Source: Geojedonia sp051814705
GTDB lineage: Bacteria > Bacteroidota > Bacteroidia > Flavobacteriales > Flavobacteriaceae
Assembly (NCBI GenBank): GCA_051814705.1
Contig: JBPWQW010000004.1
Coordinates: 519,702 to 583,701 of the forward strand
DNA: 64,000 nt
Direction of reading: 5' to 3'
The position numbers and the translations under genes were made by a program. Positions 36,001 through 44,005 of this stretch are shown here, one piece after another. Numbering within the stretch: position 1 is the first letter of the stretch; each line of letters opens with the position of its first letter. The notes under the pieces are model-generated. The model was not told the origin of the DNA, ran no database searches, and saw only the letters and a list, made by a program, of their open reading frames with translations.

Positions 36001-36178
36001 TAACTCAGATTGGGGTGTAGTAGAGGAGCCCAATAACTTATCACCATTAAGTGTAGACACCTCTGGAGCTACTCCAATGTATACATTTAATGGAGGACCA
36101 AACGCAAAAACTTTTGGTTATGATTCAAGCTTAGCATCCAGATGGCAAATGCAATTTGGATTGCGTTATATTTTCTAA
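33014..36178 (+). CDS. TonB-dependent receptor, Oar-like, with carboxypeptidase-regulatory domain
   Basis: A 1054-residue outer-membrane protein. Signal peptide 1-19 (ending FVIGQ) precedes a CarboxypepD_reg domain (about 22-112: SNIKGLILDESDQPLPGANVVAVHT), a plug domain (about 118-240, with SRSAADFTRLEPSSTGNSFGGRNDQFNNFSLDGA) and a large barrel ending ASRWQMQFGLRYIF. The repertoire VTKSGTNEFHGTVYGFYRDENLTG matches the Oar/adhesion-type TonB receptors of Bacteroidetes, some of which move proteins across the outer membrane rather than import nutrients. No SusD partner follows, which fits that group. It stands as a single gene with a perfect terminator behind it. Confidence 0.92.
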   Translation: MKKQLLTLLLMLSFTFVIGQVTTSNIKGLILDESDQPLPGANVVAVHTPTGTTYGAATNYDGRYNLLNLRVGGPYTITISFVGYKEQVLNNVYLTLGKTENIDTQMVAESEQLDAVVITGATGTGTFGSDRTGAETNVGRRELTRLPSISRSAADFTRLEPSSTGNSFGGRNDQFNNFSLDGAIFNNPFGLDAPTPGGQTDAQPISLDAIDQISVSLAPYDVTQSGFTGASVNAVTKSGTNEFHGTVYGFYRDENLTGSKVNGEDVPTSDLKQNQYGLSIGGPIIKNKLFFFANFEKDDRTDLGTNGWVPNTGSGAVNESRVLKSDFIAVQDALMNLGYNPGRYEGFSFDSESTKGIFKLDWNINDNNRLAVIYNWLDASKEKPAHPTALGSRGPSLQTLQFENSGYQINNKLQSVQLELNSTLSNEVSNKLQVGYTHFDDFRNPLSGPAPIITIQDGAGSNYIIAGHEPFSINNELDQKVFQLTDNLNIIKGNHTYTVGFSFEKFQFKNSFNLVNYESFNFGIFPYYGIFSPYPDMQTFLDNAQPGGLVDQYLDATQNAFDTFNENGTGNDGGWKLAELNVGQLSFYVQDDWNITDEFKLTYGVRFDKPLYFNTADLIQKYIDTDNGATRDNSVSYFNPNTNQEVTFDSTTLPNNNWLISPRVGFNWDVNNENKTQLRGGSGLFTGRFPFVWLGNQVSGADDGFLQFIDPEYKWPQVWRTNFGADHRLENGITLTADLSYTKDLNAAHVQNWGLRNPSGTLNSPGDNRPVYLSDDRGNNAYVFTNSDKGRIWNLTFKAQKNFENGLYASFAYNYLNAKDVNSIEAEITGDAFDFNPNKGNANNDELSYSKYGDTHRFIGVGSKKWTYASDKLATTISTFFEYAQGGRFNYTYAGNINGDSSFQNNDLIYIPTSSEVQQMQFSGGSSMAADFESFIQQDKYLSDNRGRYFDRYGALAPWRGRWDIKILQDFNFKVSGDKTNTLQLSLDILNFGNLINSDWGVVEEPNNLSPLSVDTSGATPMYTFNGGPNAKTFGYDSSLASRWQMQFGLRYIF

Positions 36179-36202
36179 AAATTTAAAATTTTGATTAAAA
36201 TA

Positions 36203-36233
36203 AACCTCACAAGTTTTTAAAACTTGTGAGGTT
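36203..36233 (+). terminator. strong terminator after Oar-like receptor gene
   Basis: AACCTCACAAGTTTT (36203-36217) pairs perfectly with AAAACTTGTGAGGTT (36219-36233); the T-rich sequence after it supports termination. It lies 24 bp downstream of the receptor stop and could work in both directions. Confidence 0.9.
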
Positions 36234-36236
36234 TTA

Positions 36237-36244
36237 TATTTTTG
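36237..36244 (+). promoter_or_regulatory. putative -7 box of DUF6495 gene
   Basis: TATTTTTG fits TAnnTTTG and follows the terminator hairpin by 3 bp. The GTG start is 24 bp downstream. Confidence 0.45.
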
Positions 36245-36268
36245 CACACTTAATAAACGTTATTTAAA

Positions 36269-36742
36269 GTGAAATTTAGCCGATTAACAAAAGAGCAATT
36301 TGAAGAATTGCACCAAGAATTCATAAATTTTTTAGCAACTCAGTCTATTACTGCAGAGGAGTGGTCAGCTATTAAACTGAACAAGCCTGAAGTAGCAGAG
36401 CAAGAATTAGATGTGTTTAGTGATTTGGTTTGGGAAGGTGTGTTGAAGCAGGTCAACTATTTGGAACATATATCATCCAACCAAATGCATCTGTTTCATT
36501 GTATTGAGAATGAAATGCGATTGATTACTTTAAAAGTCAATAATAATACGATTGATCTCACTACAAAAGAAGGGTTTGAATGGTTTAGAGCGAATTTGCT
36601 GACTGATGATGTAGAATTTTTTAGTGCAATAAAGGCTTATTCCGAAGATAAGGCATTAGATAAGTTCAAATTGATTCAACAAGGCGCTGTCATTACAAAA
36701 GGGGATTTATTTACTTATTTTGAGAAGCTGGTAAGCCCATAA
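36269..36742 (+). CDS. DUF6495 family protein
   Basis: A 157-residue soluble protein starting at GTG. The sequence KFSRLTKEQFEELHQEFINFLATQSITAEEW opening, followed by DLVWEGVLKQVNYLEHISSNQMHLF, matches my memory of a Bacteroidetes-restricted family known only as DUF6495. It is acidic, helical and has no signal peptide, membrane helix or catalytic motif. It converges with the ABC permease gene with no gap between stop codons. Confidence 0.8.
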   Translation: MKFSRLTKEQFEELHQEFINFLATQSITAEEWSAIKLNKPEVAEQELDVFSDLVWEGVLKQVNYLEHISSNQMHLFHCIENEMRLITLKVNNNTIDLTTKEGFEWFRANLLTDDVEFFSAIKAYSEDKALDKFKLIQQGAVITKGDLFTYFEKLVSP

Positions 36743-37984
36743 CTATTCGTATCGCAACGATTCAATCGGGTCCAGTTTTGCGGCCTTAACAGCAGGAAGA
36801 AGACCAGATACAATGGCTACAATAAAGGCGATGCTAAAGGCACTAAACATGGCCAACCATGGTATGGCAAACTGAAATTTTGCAACAGCCGATACAAGCA
36901 CACCTATAAGTACGCCTAAAATAATTCCAAGAATTCCACCAAATTGACCGATAATAAGGGCTTCCAAAAAGAATTGAGAAGCAATGGTTTTACGTTTTGC
37001 GCCGAGTGCTTTTCGAACTCCAATTTCTCGTGTGCGTTCAGAAACCGAGACAAACAAAATATTCATGAGCGCAATGGAGGAACCAAAAATGGTGATAATA
37101 CTGATAATCCAAGCCGCCATATAAAGATATTGTGTAATGGAACCAATCCGGTTGATCAAATCATCACTGCGTTCCAATCCAAAATTATTGTCTTCAATAG
37201 GACTTAATCCTCTTACATTTCTAAAAGTTAAAATAGCCTCGTCCTGAGCGCCTTCTAACATGTCTTTTTTATCGGTTTTTACGCTTAAACTATAGTTAAT
37301 TACAGGGTTTGTGAAAATGGTTCTCGCTTTTTGTATGGGAATAATGACACGTAAATCCTGATTATTGCCAAACGTCGCCCCTTTGGATTTTAAGACACCG
37401 ATGACTTTAAATTTAGCGCCTCTTACGCTAATGGTTTTGTTAATAGGATTGACATCATCCAAAAGTGCTTTTTTGAGATCACTTCCAATGACACATACAC
37501 TGTTACTATTTTGAATATCAAAATAATTGAGCTCCCTGCCGTCTTCAACTTCCAATCCTGAGTTTTGAATAAAATATTCATTTACGCCTAAAACGCTAAC
37601 CTCAGGATCAGTTTTCTTATTTTCAAATTTTACTTCGGCATTTCTCGTGCCAACAAACGAAATGGCAGTTTTGGTATATGGAAAATCATAACTTTTTTCA
37701 AAGTCCACCACATTTCTGTAACTAATTACAGGATTTATTTTTTGAAGCTCCCTACCGCTTTGTCGTTGTGTGCTAAACTCGTAGCGCTGTATGTTAAACG
37801 TATTAGCTCCCATAGAAGAAAAATCACTCGAAATAGTATTCTCTAGAGCCGAAACCGAACTTAAAATGGCCACTAAAGCCATAATGCCAATGGCAATAAT
37901 TAAGACGGTTAAAATAGTACGAAGAAGCTGACTTTTAATGGAATCGAAGGCTATTCGAATATTTTCTCTAGCTAATGAAAACAT
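36743..37984 (-). CDS. ABC transporter permease, MacB/FtsX-like
   Basis: A 413-residue permease. TM1 is at about 22-44 (RTILTVLIIAIGIMALVAILS), followed by a large periplasmic MacB_PCD domain (about 50-250), then three C-terminal helices (about 285-310, 335-365, 375-400) with the FtsX signature SERTREIGVRKALGAKRKTIASQFFLEALIIG and PAVKAAKLDPIESLRYE. This four-helix mechanotransmission topology couples ATP hydrolysis to periplasmic work in lipoprotein or macrolide/peptide export. No ATPase gene lies next to it, so the partner must be elsewhere. Confidence 0.92.
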   Translation of the reverse strand: MFSLARENIRIAFDSIKSQLLRTILTVLIIAIGIMALVAILSSVSALENTISSDFSSMGANTFNIQRYEFSTQRQSGRELQKINPVISYRNVVDFEKSYDFPYTKTAISFVGTRNAEVKFENKKTDPEVSVLGVNEYFIQNSGLEVEDGRELNYFDIQNSNSVCVIGSDLKKALLDDVNPINKTISVRGAKFKVIGVLKSKGATFGNNQDLRVIIPIQKARTIFTNPVINYSLSVKTDKKDMLEGAQDEAILTFRNVRGLSPIEDNNFGLERSDDLINRIGSITQYLYMAAWIISIITIFGSSIALMNILFVSVSERTREIGVRKALGAKRKTIASQFFLEALIIGQFGGILGIILGVLIGVLVSAVAKFQFAIPWLAMFSAFSIAFIVAIVSGLLPAVKAAKLDPIESLRYE

Positions 37985-38064
37985 TGCTCAATTTTAAATA
38001 CGTTAGTGATAATTTACTATAAGACTGATAAAGATCTATAAAGTTACTATAAAATTAAAATAAC

Positions 38065-38097
38065 TTGCCTTTGCCCATAAAAATTATAATATTTTTG
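38065..38097 (+). promoter_or_regulatory. putative hisS promoter
   Basis: TATTTTTG at 38090-38097 fits the -7 box. TTG at 38065-38067 (22-bp spacer) or TTTG at 38070-38073 (16-bp spacer) may be the -33 element. The transcript would start near 38102 and carry a ~70-nt leader. Confidence 0.5.
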
Positions 38098-38127
38098 TAG
38101 ATAGTTAATCGATCAATTTTAAAAGAT

Positions 38128-38167
38128 TCCTGCTCGAGTTTATCTTGAGTGGAGCCGAAAGACAGGA
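38128..38167. repeat. REP-like palindromic repeat in the hisS leader
   Basis: TCCTG (38128-38132) pairs with CAGGA (38163-38167), and inside it CTCGAG (38133-38138) pairs with CTTGAG (38144-38149) around TTTAT. The words CTCGAG...TCTTGAG...GCCGAAAG resemble dispersed palindromes common between flavobacterial genes. The unit ends 6 bp before the hisS ATG. Confidence 0.55.
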
Positions 38168-38173
38168 CATAAT

Positions 38174-39544
38174 ATGGCACAAAAACCAAGTATTCCAAAA
38201 GGGACAAGAGATTTTAATCCAGAAGAGGTTGCAAAACGCAGTTATATCGTTAATACTATAAAACAGCAGTTTGAATTGTTTGGGTTTCAACCTATTGAAA
38301 CCCCTAGTTTTGAAAACTCTGAAACCTTAATGGGAAAATATGGTGATGAAGGTGACCGACTGATTTTTAAGATCTTGAATTCTGGAGATTTTTTGACAAA
38401 AGTCGATGAACCCTTATATGCTGAAAAGGATTCTTATAAAATAGTTTCACACATTTCTGAAAAAGCCCTACGTTACGACCTCACCGTACCGTTTGCACGC
38501 TATGTAGTACAACACCAAAACGACATCGAATTCCCTTTTAAACGGTATCAAATTCAGCCTGTTTGGCGAGCCGACCGACCTCAAAAAGGACGATTTAGAG
38601 AGTTTTACCAATGTGATGCCGATGTAGTTGGCTCCCATTCATTATGGCAGGATGTGGAATTTGTGCAACTGTATGATGCTGTATTTACTGCTTTAAAACT
38701 TAAAGCGGTTACTATAAAAATAAATAACCGTAAAATTTTATCAGGAATTGCCGAAGTGATTGGTGCCCATGATAAATTGATTGATTTTACGGTAGCATTG
38801 GATAAACTTGATAAAATAGGAGCGGAGAAGGTCAAACAAGAGATGTTAGCCAAAGGTATTCAACAATCTGGAATAGACAAATTGCAACCCCTGTTTACAC
38901 TTTCAGGAGGTTTTGAGTCCCAAATGGAGCAATTAAAAACTATTTTATCTTCATCTCATGAAGGTAAAAAAGGCATTGAGGAATTGGAGTTTATCAATAG
39001 AGCCATTTCAGAATTAAAATTAAAAACAGCAAGTCTAGAACTTGATGTTACTTTAGCTCGTGGATTAAACTACTATACGGGCGCTATTTTTGAAGTTTCG
39101 GCTCCAAAAGGTGTCGATATGGGCTCTATTGGCGGTGGTGGACGCTATGATGACCTTACGGGTATTTTTGGACTTAAGGATGTGAGTGGTGTCGGTATTA
39201 GTTTTGGATTGGATCGCATTTATTTGGTTCTTGAAGCTTTAAATGGTTTTCCCGAAACCGTTGCCAATACAGTAAAGGCACTTTTTATTAATTTTGGAGA
39301 ACCTGAAGCTTTGGCCTGTATGAAAGCTATAAAGGTATTGAGATCCAAAAACATTAATGTAGAGTTGTACCCAGATACTGCCAAAATGAAAAAACAACTC
39401 AATTACGCCAATAAACGCACTATAAACTATGTGGTATTGGTGGGTGAATCGGAACTAAAAACCAACACCTTTACCCTAAAAAATATGCAGTCTGGAGAAC
39501 AGAAAAATGTGACTCTTGAGTCATTGACCAGCTTACTACAATAA
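38174..39544 (+). CDS. hisS: histidine--tRNA ligase
   Basis: A 456-residue class II aminoacyl-tRNA synthetase. Motif 1 region begins IPKGTRDFNPEEVAKRSYI; motif 2 includes RYQIQPVWRADRPQKGRFREFYQCDADVVG; the histidine-A motif is LDVTLARGLNYYTGAIFEV; motif 3 is GGGRYDDLTGIFG...GVGISFGLDRIY. The C-terminal anticodon-binding domain covers about 360-456. It charges tRNA-His. The gene stands alone, with a promoter box, a palindromic leader and its own terminator. Confidence 0.98.
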   Translation: MAQKPSIPKGTRDFNPEEVAKRSYIVNTIKQQFELFGFQPIETPSFENSETLMGKYGDEGDRLIFKILNSGDFLTKVDEPLYAEKDSYKIVSHISEKALRYDLTVPFARYVVQHQNDIEFPFKRYQIQPVWRADRPQKGRFREFYQCDADVVGSHSLWQDVEFVQLYDAVFTALKLKAVTIKINNRKILSGIAEVIGAHDKLIDFTVALDKLDKIGAEKVKQEMLAKGIQQSGIDKLQPLFTLSGGFESQMEQLKTILSSSHEGKKGIEELEFINRAISELKLKTASLELDVTLARGLNYYTGAIFEVSAPKGVDMGSIGGGGRYDDLTGIFGLKDVSGVGISFGLDRIYLVLEALNGFPETVANTVKALFINFGEPEALACMKAIKVLRSKNINVELYPDTAKMKKQLNYANKRTINYVVLVGESELKTNTFTLKNMQSGEQKNVTLESLTSLLQ

Positions 39545-39548
39545 AAAA

Positions 39549-39568
39549 GCCCTGAATTTCTTCAGGGC
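39549..39568 (+). terminator. terminator after hisS
   Basis: GCCCTGAA (39549-39556), loop TTTC, TTCAGGGC (39561-39568): a perfect 8-bp GC-rich stem immediately after the hisS stop. The downstream tract CTAATTTTAG is only moderately T-rich. Confidence 0.75.
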
Positions 39569-39604
39569 CTAATTTTAGTTAAGATTTAGGGCTTATTTAT
39601 TTAA

Positions 39605-39805
39605 CTAAAACTTTTTAGAGACTGAACTACCTACAGAGTACGGTTTTAAAATAGGGGCTCCAGAACGTAAATTTTTTAATAATTGTTCTGATTTTACCCA
39701 GTTTTTGAGTACAAATATTTGTGTTTCAATTATGTAATATTCAATTTTTAATAAGAAAATCTCTATTGCAATTTTAATTTTAAGTAACTCAATGTCCAAG
39801 TTCAT
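39605..39805 (-). CDS. small hypothetical protein (66 residues), uncertain
   Basis: The ORF encodes a hydrophobic, Ile/Leu-rich N-terminal helix (about 5-34) followed by SEQLLKNLRSGAPILKPYSVGSSVSKKF. The C-terminal half has a natural composition with no low-complexity bias, which makes a real gene possible. No family is recognised and no promoter-like box is seen. It may equally be a chance ORF in a gene-poor stretch. Confidence 0.35.
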   Translation of the reverse strand: MNLDIELLKIKIAIEIFLLKIEYYIIETQIFVLKNWVKSEQLLKNLRSGAPILKPYSVGSSVSKKF

Positions 39806-40133
39806 AATTTTAGGCTTTTTAGGTATTTATAAATACTCTAAACTTTAATATCTTATATAAACAGAACCTAAAATAATAGGGCAATGCTATGCTTTAATAA
39901 AGAAAGTCGTGAAGAATTCATAAATAGGTTAATTTTAGTTGGGGCTAAATATTTGAGCAAAAATGAATAAAAAATCTATGAAATACAAATAAAATCGATG
40001 AAAGGTAATAAATAGATAAAAAATAATAAAAATGGAGAGCATCAAATTATGAGAAGCTCCCCATTTATAGTCTTAAGTTTCAATAATTTATATCAATCTA
40101 TACATGTGATTGAGATCCATTTAAAAAATTGGT
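39806..40133. other. 328-bp intergenic region
   Basis: Very AT-rich, with no supported ORF, RNA gene or clear hairpin. GAGAGCATC...GAAGCTCC near 40034-40060 gives only a weak inverted pair (GGAGAGC / GAAGCTCC). Nothing functional is proposed. Confidence 0.4.
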
Positions 40134-40775
40134 TTATAATTTTATCGATAGACTCAAAATAAGTTGATCTGGCCGTGTATCAATTCTACTAGAGGCACCA
40201 CCACCAAAATTATTGTCTATAAAGGTAGCTTCGTTGTTGTTAAAGCCACGTTCGTATCGAAGATCAATCCCTACATCTTTAATGTCAAGTCCAATACCAA
40301 AGTTTAAACCTACAGTAAAATCATTTTCGATATCGTTAATATTAATTCCATCAAAGCCTGAGTCCAAAATATATTGAAATGATGGACCGCCAAAAACATT
40401 AATTGGACCTAGAACTTTTAAACCAAGCAACATAGGAGCATCCAATTTTTTCATTTTGAAATCACCGTTATTGTAATCACTTTTGGTGCTTGTATAGATT
40501 AATTCTGGTCTAAAAAACACCTTATCACCAATTTTACCGAAGAACCCCAAATGGTATCCAATGTTACGGTCTGGATGTTCGGCATTGGAGCTTATAGATT
40601 GAAAATAATCACCATTGGCGTTATAATTTAACCCCCCTTTAATACCAAAACTAGATCCTTTTTGTGCTGAAGCTGTTAAGCTGATGAATGCAATTAATAC
40701 TGTGCTAATAATTAATTTCTTACTTACGTACCCCAAATTGCTTAAGAGGTTAAGTAAGTTTTGTAAATTTTTCAT
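40134..40775 (-). CDS. outer-membrane beta-barrel protein (porin/OmpW-like family)
   Basis: A 213-residue exported protein. The signal peptide lies at about 15-38 (KLIISTVLIAFISLTASAQ), then SFGIKGGLNYNANGD begins an eight-strand-type barrel typical of Bacteroidetes PorT-like/OMP_b-brl_2 proteins, with IGYHLGFFGKIGDKVFFRPELIYTS and a final LSLSIKL strand. Alternating polar/hydrophobic strands and glycine-rich turns support this. Its role is unknown; such proteins usually act as small barrels for permeability or surface structure. An unusually long 17-residue N-region precedes the signal helix, so the real start may be an internal codon. Confidence 0.85.
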   Translation of the reverse strand: MKNLQNLLNLLSNLGYVSKKLIISTVLIAFISLTASAQKGSSFGIKGGLNYNANGDYFQSISSNAEHPDRNIGYHLGFFGKIGDKVFFRPELIYTSTKSDYNNGDFKMKKLDAPMLLGLKVLGPINVFGGPSFQYILDSGFDGININDIENDFTVGLNFGIGLDIKDVGIDLRYERGFNNNEATFIDNNFGGGASSRIDTRPDQLILSLSIKL

Positions 40776-40828
40776 AATATTCGTTTTAAGATTTGACTTG
40801 CAATATCAAAAACGCTGCCAAACAAATA

Positions 40829-41782
40829 TTATTTCCTTTTCATGACTGTTTCTACAGCTTTTATAATGGCTTGGCTATTCAAGCCATATTTAGTCATGAG
40901 CTGTGCAGGAGTGCCAGACTCGCCAAAGGTGTCATTGGTTGCTACAAATTCTTGTGGTGCAGGATTGTGTTGTGAAAGAACCCTCGCTACGCTTTCTCCT
41001 AAGCCACCAAGATAATTGTGTTCTTCAGCCGTAACAACACATCCTGTTTTAGCTACAGAATCTAAAATGGCTTTATTATCAAGGGGTTTTATGGTATGAA
41101 TATTAATTACTTCAGCGGTAATACCTTTTTCGTACAAGGCTTTTGAAGCTTCTAAAGCTTCCCAAACCAAATGCCCGGTAGCGATAATGGTAACATCGTT
41201 ACCTTCAGTAAATTTAATAGCCTTTCCAATTTCAAAAGTCTGGTCAGCTGGAGTGAAAATGGGGACAGATGGTCTTCCAAAGCGCAAATAGACGGGACCC
41301 TTATGGGCTGCAATAGCTATGGTAGCAGCTTTGGTTTGGTTATAATCACAGGTGTTGATGACGGTCATTCCTGGAAGCATTTTCATCAAGCCAAGATCTT
41401 CAAGAATTTGATGTGTTGCACCGTCTTCTCCCAAAGTTAATCCAGCATGTGATGCACATATTTTAACATTCTTTCCAGAGTAGGCAATAGATTGACGTAT
41501 TTGATCGTAAACCCTTCCTGTAGAAAAATTAGCGAAGGTTCCAGTAAAAGGTATTTTGCCTCCTATGGTCATACCGGCTGCAATACCCATCATGTTAGCT
41601 TCTGCTATACCAACCTGAAAGAATCGTTCAGGGTTTTCCTTAATAAATTCATCCATTTTAAGAGAGCCAACCAAATCGGCGCAAAGTGCAACCACATTGG
41701 GATTGGTTCTCCCAAGTTCGGCTAAACCCGCTCCAAAACCACTTCTTGTATCTTTTTTTTCTGTATAAGTATATGTTTTCAT
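40829..41782 (-). CDS. transketolase, C-terminal (pyrimidine-binding) subunit
   Basis: About 317 residues covering the Pyr and C-terminal domains of a thiamine-diphosphate transketolase. Motifs include RSGFGAGLAELGRTNPNVVALCADL, GIAEANMMGIAAGMTIGGKIPFTGTFANF (with the catalytic Glu that activates ThDP), HAGLTLGEDGATHQ and TAEEHNYLGGLGESVA. ATG at 41782 gives MKTYTYTEKKDTRS; a start at 41791 is possible. Transketolase exchanges two-carbon units in the pentose phosphate pathway. The N-terminal half is the separate gene just upstream (20 bp). Confidence 0.93.
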   Translation of the reverse strand: MKTYTYTEKKDTRSGFGAGLAELGRTNPNVVALCADLVGSLKMDEFIKENPERFFQVGIAEANMMGIAAGMTIGGKIPFTGTFANFSTGRVYDQIRQSIAYSGKNVKICASHAGLTLGEDGATHQILEDLGLMKMLPGMTVINTCDYNQTKAATIAIAAHKGPVYLRFGRPSVPIFTPADQTFEIGKAIKFTEGNDVTIIATGHLVWEALEASKALYEKGITAEVINIHTIKPLDNKAILDSVAKTGCVVTAEEHNYLGGLGESVARVLSQHNPAPQEFVATNDTFGESGTPAQLMTKYGLNSQAIIKAVETVMKRK

Positions 41783-41802
41783 CTTTTGCATTTTTTGTGT
41801 GG

Positions 41803-42648
41803 TTAATAATCTCCTAAAGTTTCAGGGTTTTGAGCCAATCCAATAGCTAATTGTTCGTCGTTAGGAGCCTTTCCATGCCATGCATGGGTATGCATCATAA
41901 AATCAACTCCATTCCCCATTACTGTTTTTAATAAAACACAAACGGGTTTTCCTTTTCCTGTTTTGGATTTAGCTTCGGCCATTCCTTTAATAATGGCATC
42001 GAGATTATTACCGTCATTAATTTCTAAAACAATCCAGCCAAATGCTTCAAATTTTGCTTTAATGCTTCCCATAGGCAACACATCGTCTGTGGCACCATCA
42101 ATTTGTTTACCATTTAAGTCAACAGTCGCTATGATATTATCTACTTTTTTAGCCGAGGCATACATAATGGCTTCCCAATTTTGACCTTCCTGTAATTCGC
42201 CATCACCATGTAAACTGTATACCAAGTGCGGATCTTTATTTAATTTTTTTGCTTGAGCTGCTCCTAATGCTACAGACATTCCTTGTCCTAGAGATCCCGA
42301 AGCTACCCTAATACCAGGTAGGCCTTCATGAGTAGTAGGATGACCTTGAAGACGAGAATCAATCAAACGGAACGTGTTTAATTCTTCAATTTTAAAATAG
42401 CCTGATCTTGCCAAAACACTATAAAAAACAGGGGAAATATGTCCATTAGACAAAAAGAAGATGTCTTCGTCAAGCCCATCCATATTAAACCCTTGTTTTC
42501 TGTCCATGATGACATTATATAAGGCTACAAAAAATTCTGTACAGCCTAAAGATCCTCCTGGGTGTCCTGAATTTACTTTATGTACCATTCGTAAAATATC
42601 TCTACGAACTTGAGTGACCAATGCTTCTAATTGTTGAATATCCGACAT
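41803..42648 (-). CDS. transketolase, N-terminal (ThDP-binding) subunit
   Basis: A 281-residue half of a split transketolase. It contains HKVNSGHPGGSLGCTEFFVALY, the LQGHPTTHEGLPGIRVASGSLGQGMSVALG block and the ThDP motif HGDGELQEGQNWEAIMYA ... NIIATVDLNGKQIDG (about 150-185), which binds Mg2+ and diphosphate. It pairs with the C-terminal subunit encoded immediately downstream to form the active ThDP enzyme. Single-chain transketolases are about 650 residues; the sum of the two here, near 600, fits a natural split rather than a frameshift because each has a proper start and stop. Confidence 0.93.
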   Translation of the reverse strand: MSDIQQLEALVTQVRRDILRMVHKVNSGHPGGSLGCTEFFVALYNVIMDRKQGFNMDGLDEDIFFLSNGHISPVFYSVLARSGYFKIEELNTFRLIDSRLQGHPTTHEGLPGIRVASGSLGQGMSVALGAAQAKKLNKDPHLVYSLHGDGELQEGQNWEAIMYASAKKVDNIIATVDLNGKQIDGATDDVLPMGSIKAKFEAFGWIVLEINDGNNLDAIIKGMAEAKSKTGKGKPVCVLLKTVMGNGVDFMMHTHAWHGKAPNDEQLAIGLAQNPETLGDY

Positions 42649-42843
42649 TTATGTAGTATTAAATTTTTTCAGCCACAAAAGTAAAGGTTTAAAAAGACTT
42701 AAAAAAAGAGTTGAGGCGCATTTATTAACGAATTATCGCATTTTGCTAACATTATTAAGAAGGGAGATTATTCCCAATGACGTATTGAAATTTATGTCTT
42801 ACAAATTTCTTAATTGTTTAAGACCTTAATGACAAGAGATATT

Positions 42844-42851
42844 TATCTTTG
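42844..42851 (+). promoter_or_regulatory. putative -7 box of tgt
   Basis: TATCTTTG matches TAnnTTTG, 21 bp before the ATG at 42873. The nearest TTG upstream (42814-42816) is 27 bp away, longer than usual. Confidence 0.45.
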
Positions 42852-42872
42852 CCAACTGATGAAATTTTGATT

Positions 42873-44003
42873 ATGCAATTTGATTTAAAAGCCAAAGACC
42901 CTCAAAGTAAGGCCAGGGCAGGTGTCATTACAACGGACCATGGGACTATTGAAACTCCTATTTTTATGCCCGTTGGCACTGTGGGCACGGTAAAGGGTGT
43001 CCATCAACGAGAACTTAAAAATGATATCAATCCTGATATTATACTTGGTAACACCTACCACTTATATTTACGCCCACAAACGCCAATTTTGGAACGGGCA
43101 GGGGGCTTACACAAATTTATGAATTGGGATCGAAACATTTTAACCGATTCAGGGGGTTACCAGGTTTATTCGCTTTCTGCAAACCGTAAAATTAAGGAGG
43201 AAGGCGTTAAATTTAAATCGCATATTGATGGAAGTTATCATGTTTTCACTCCAGAAAATGTGATGGAAATTCAGCGTAGCATCGGTGCCGATATTATGAT
43301 GGCGTTTGATGAATGCACACCCTATCCATGCGATTATAATTATGCCAAACGATCGATGCACATGACCCATCGCTGGTTGGACCGTTGCATCAAACATCTT
43401 GAAAAATTACCCTACAAGTACGGGTATAGCCAAGCCTTTTTTCCAATAATTCAAGGCAGTACTTATAAAGATTTAAGAATCCAGTCTGCAGAGTACATAG
43501 CCAATTCGGGAGCTGAAGGACATGCCATTGGGGGTCTGTCTGTAGGCGAACCCATAGAAGATATGTACGAAATGGTCGAAGTTGTTTGTGCAATATTGCC
43601 AGAAGACAAACCTCGATATTTAATGGGTGTTGGTACTCCAATCAATATTCTAGAAAATATTGCTTTAGGTATTGATATGTTCGATTGTGTCATGCCAACC
43701 CGAAATGCAAGAAATGGAATGCTGTTTACGGCACACGGAACGATTAACATTAAAAACAAAAAATGGGAAGATGATTTTTCGCCAATTGACGATATGGCCA
43801 TAACTTTTGTTGATACCGAATATAGTAAAGCGTATTTACATCATCTTTTTACTGTAAAGGAATTGCTTGGGAAGCAGATTGCCTCCATTCATAATCTCGG
43901 ATTTTATTTATGGTTGGTTCGCGAAGCAAGAAAACATATATTAGCAGGAGATTTTAAAACATGGAAGGATACAATGGTTGCACAAATGGATAAACGTTTG
44001 TAA
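42873..44003 (+). CDS. tgt: tRNA-guanine(34) transglycosylase (queuosine), lacking zinc cysteines
   Basis: About 376 residues. Tgt swaps G34 for preQ1 in GUN-anticodon tRNAs. Catalytic and binding blocks are present: TDSGGYQVYSL (with the general-acid Asp), MAFDECTPYPCDY, GGLSVGEP, RYLMGVGTP and the nucleophile region GIDMFDCVMPTRNARNG. ATG at 42873 is chosen over an upstream TTG at 42849. After FDCVMPT no Cys occurs, so the usual CxCxxC...H zinc site is absent: the stretch where it should be reads IDDMAITFVDTEYSKAYLHH. This is probably a lineage feature and not damage, because flanking sequence is well conserved. The next gene starts 2 bp after its stop. Confidence 0.95.
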   Translation: MQFDLKAKDPQSKARAGVITTDHGTIETPIFMPVGTVGTVKGVHQRELKNDINPDIILGNTYHLYLRPQTPILERAGGLHKFMNWDRNILTDSGGYQVYSLSANRKIKEEGVKFKSHIDGSYHVFTPENVMEIQRSIGADIMMAFDECTPYPCDYNYAKRSMHMTHRWLDRCIKHLEKLPYKYGYSQAFFPIIQGSTYKDLRIQSAEYIANSGAEGHAIGGLSVGEPIEDMYEMVEVVCAILPEDKPRYLMGVGTPINILENIALGIDMFDCVMPTRNARNGMLFTAHGTINIKNKKWEDDFSPIDDMAITFVDTEYSKAYLHHLFTVKELLGKQIASIHNLGFYLWLVREARKHILAGDFKTWKDTMVAQMDKRL

Positions 44004-44005
44004 CA

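Noticed and set aside
36743..37984. Complete macrolide exporter MacAB
   Set aside because: Only a permease is present; no membrane fusion protein or ATPase gene is adjacent.
40829..42648. Transketolase broken by a frameshift
   Set aside because: Both halves have complete domains, proper starts and stops and a 20-bp gap, matching the natural two-subunit form.
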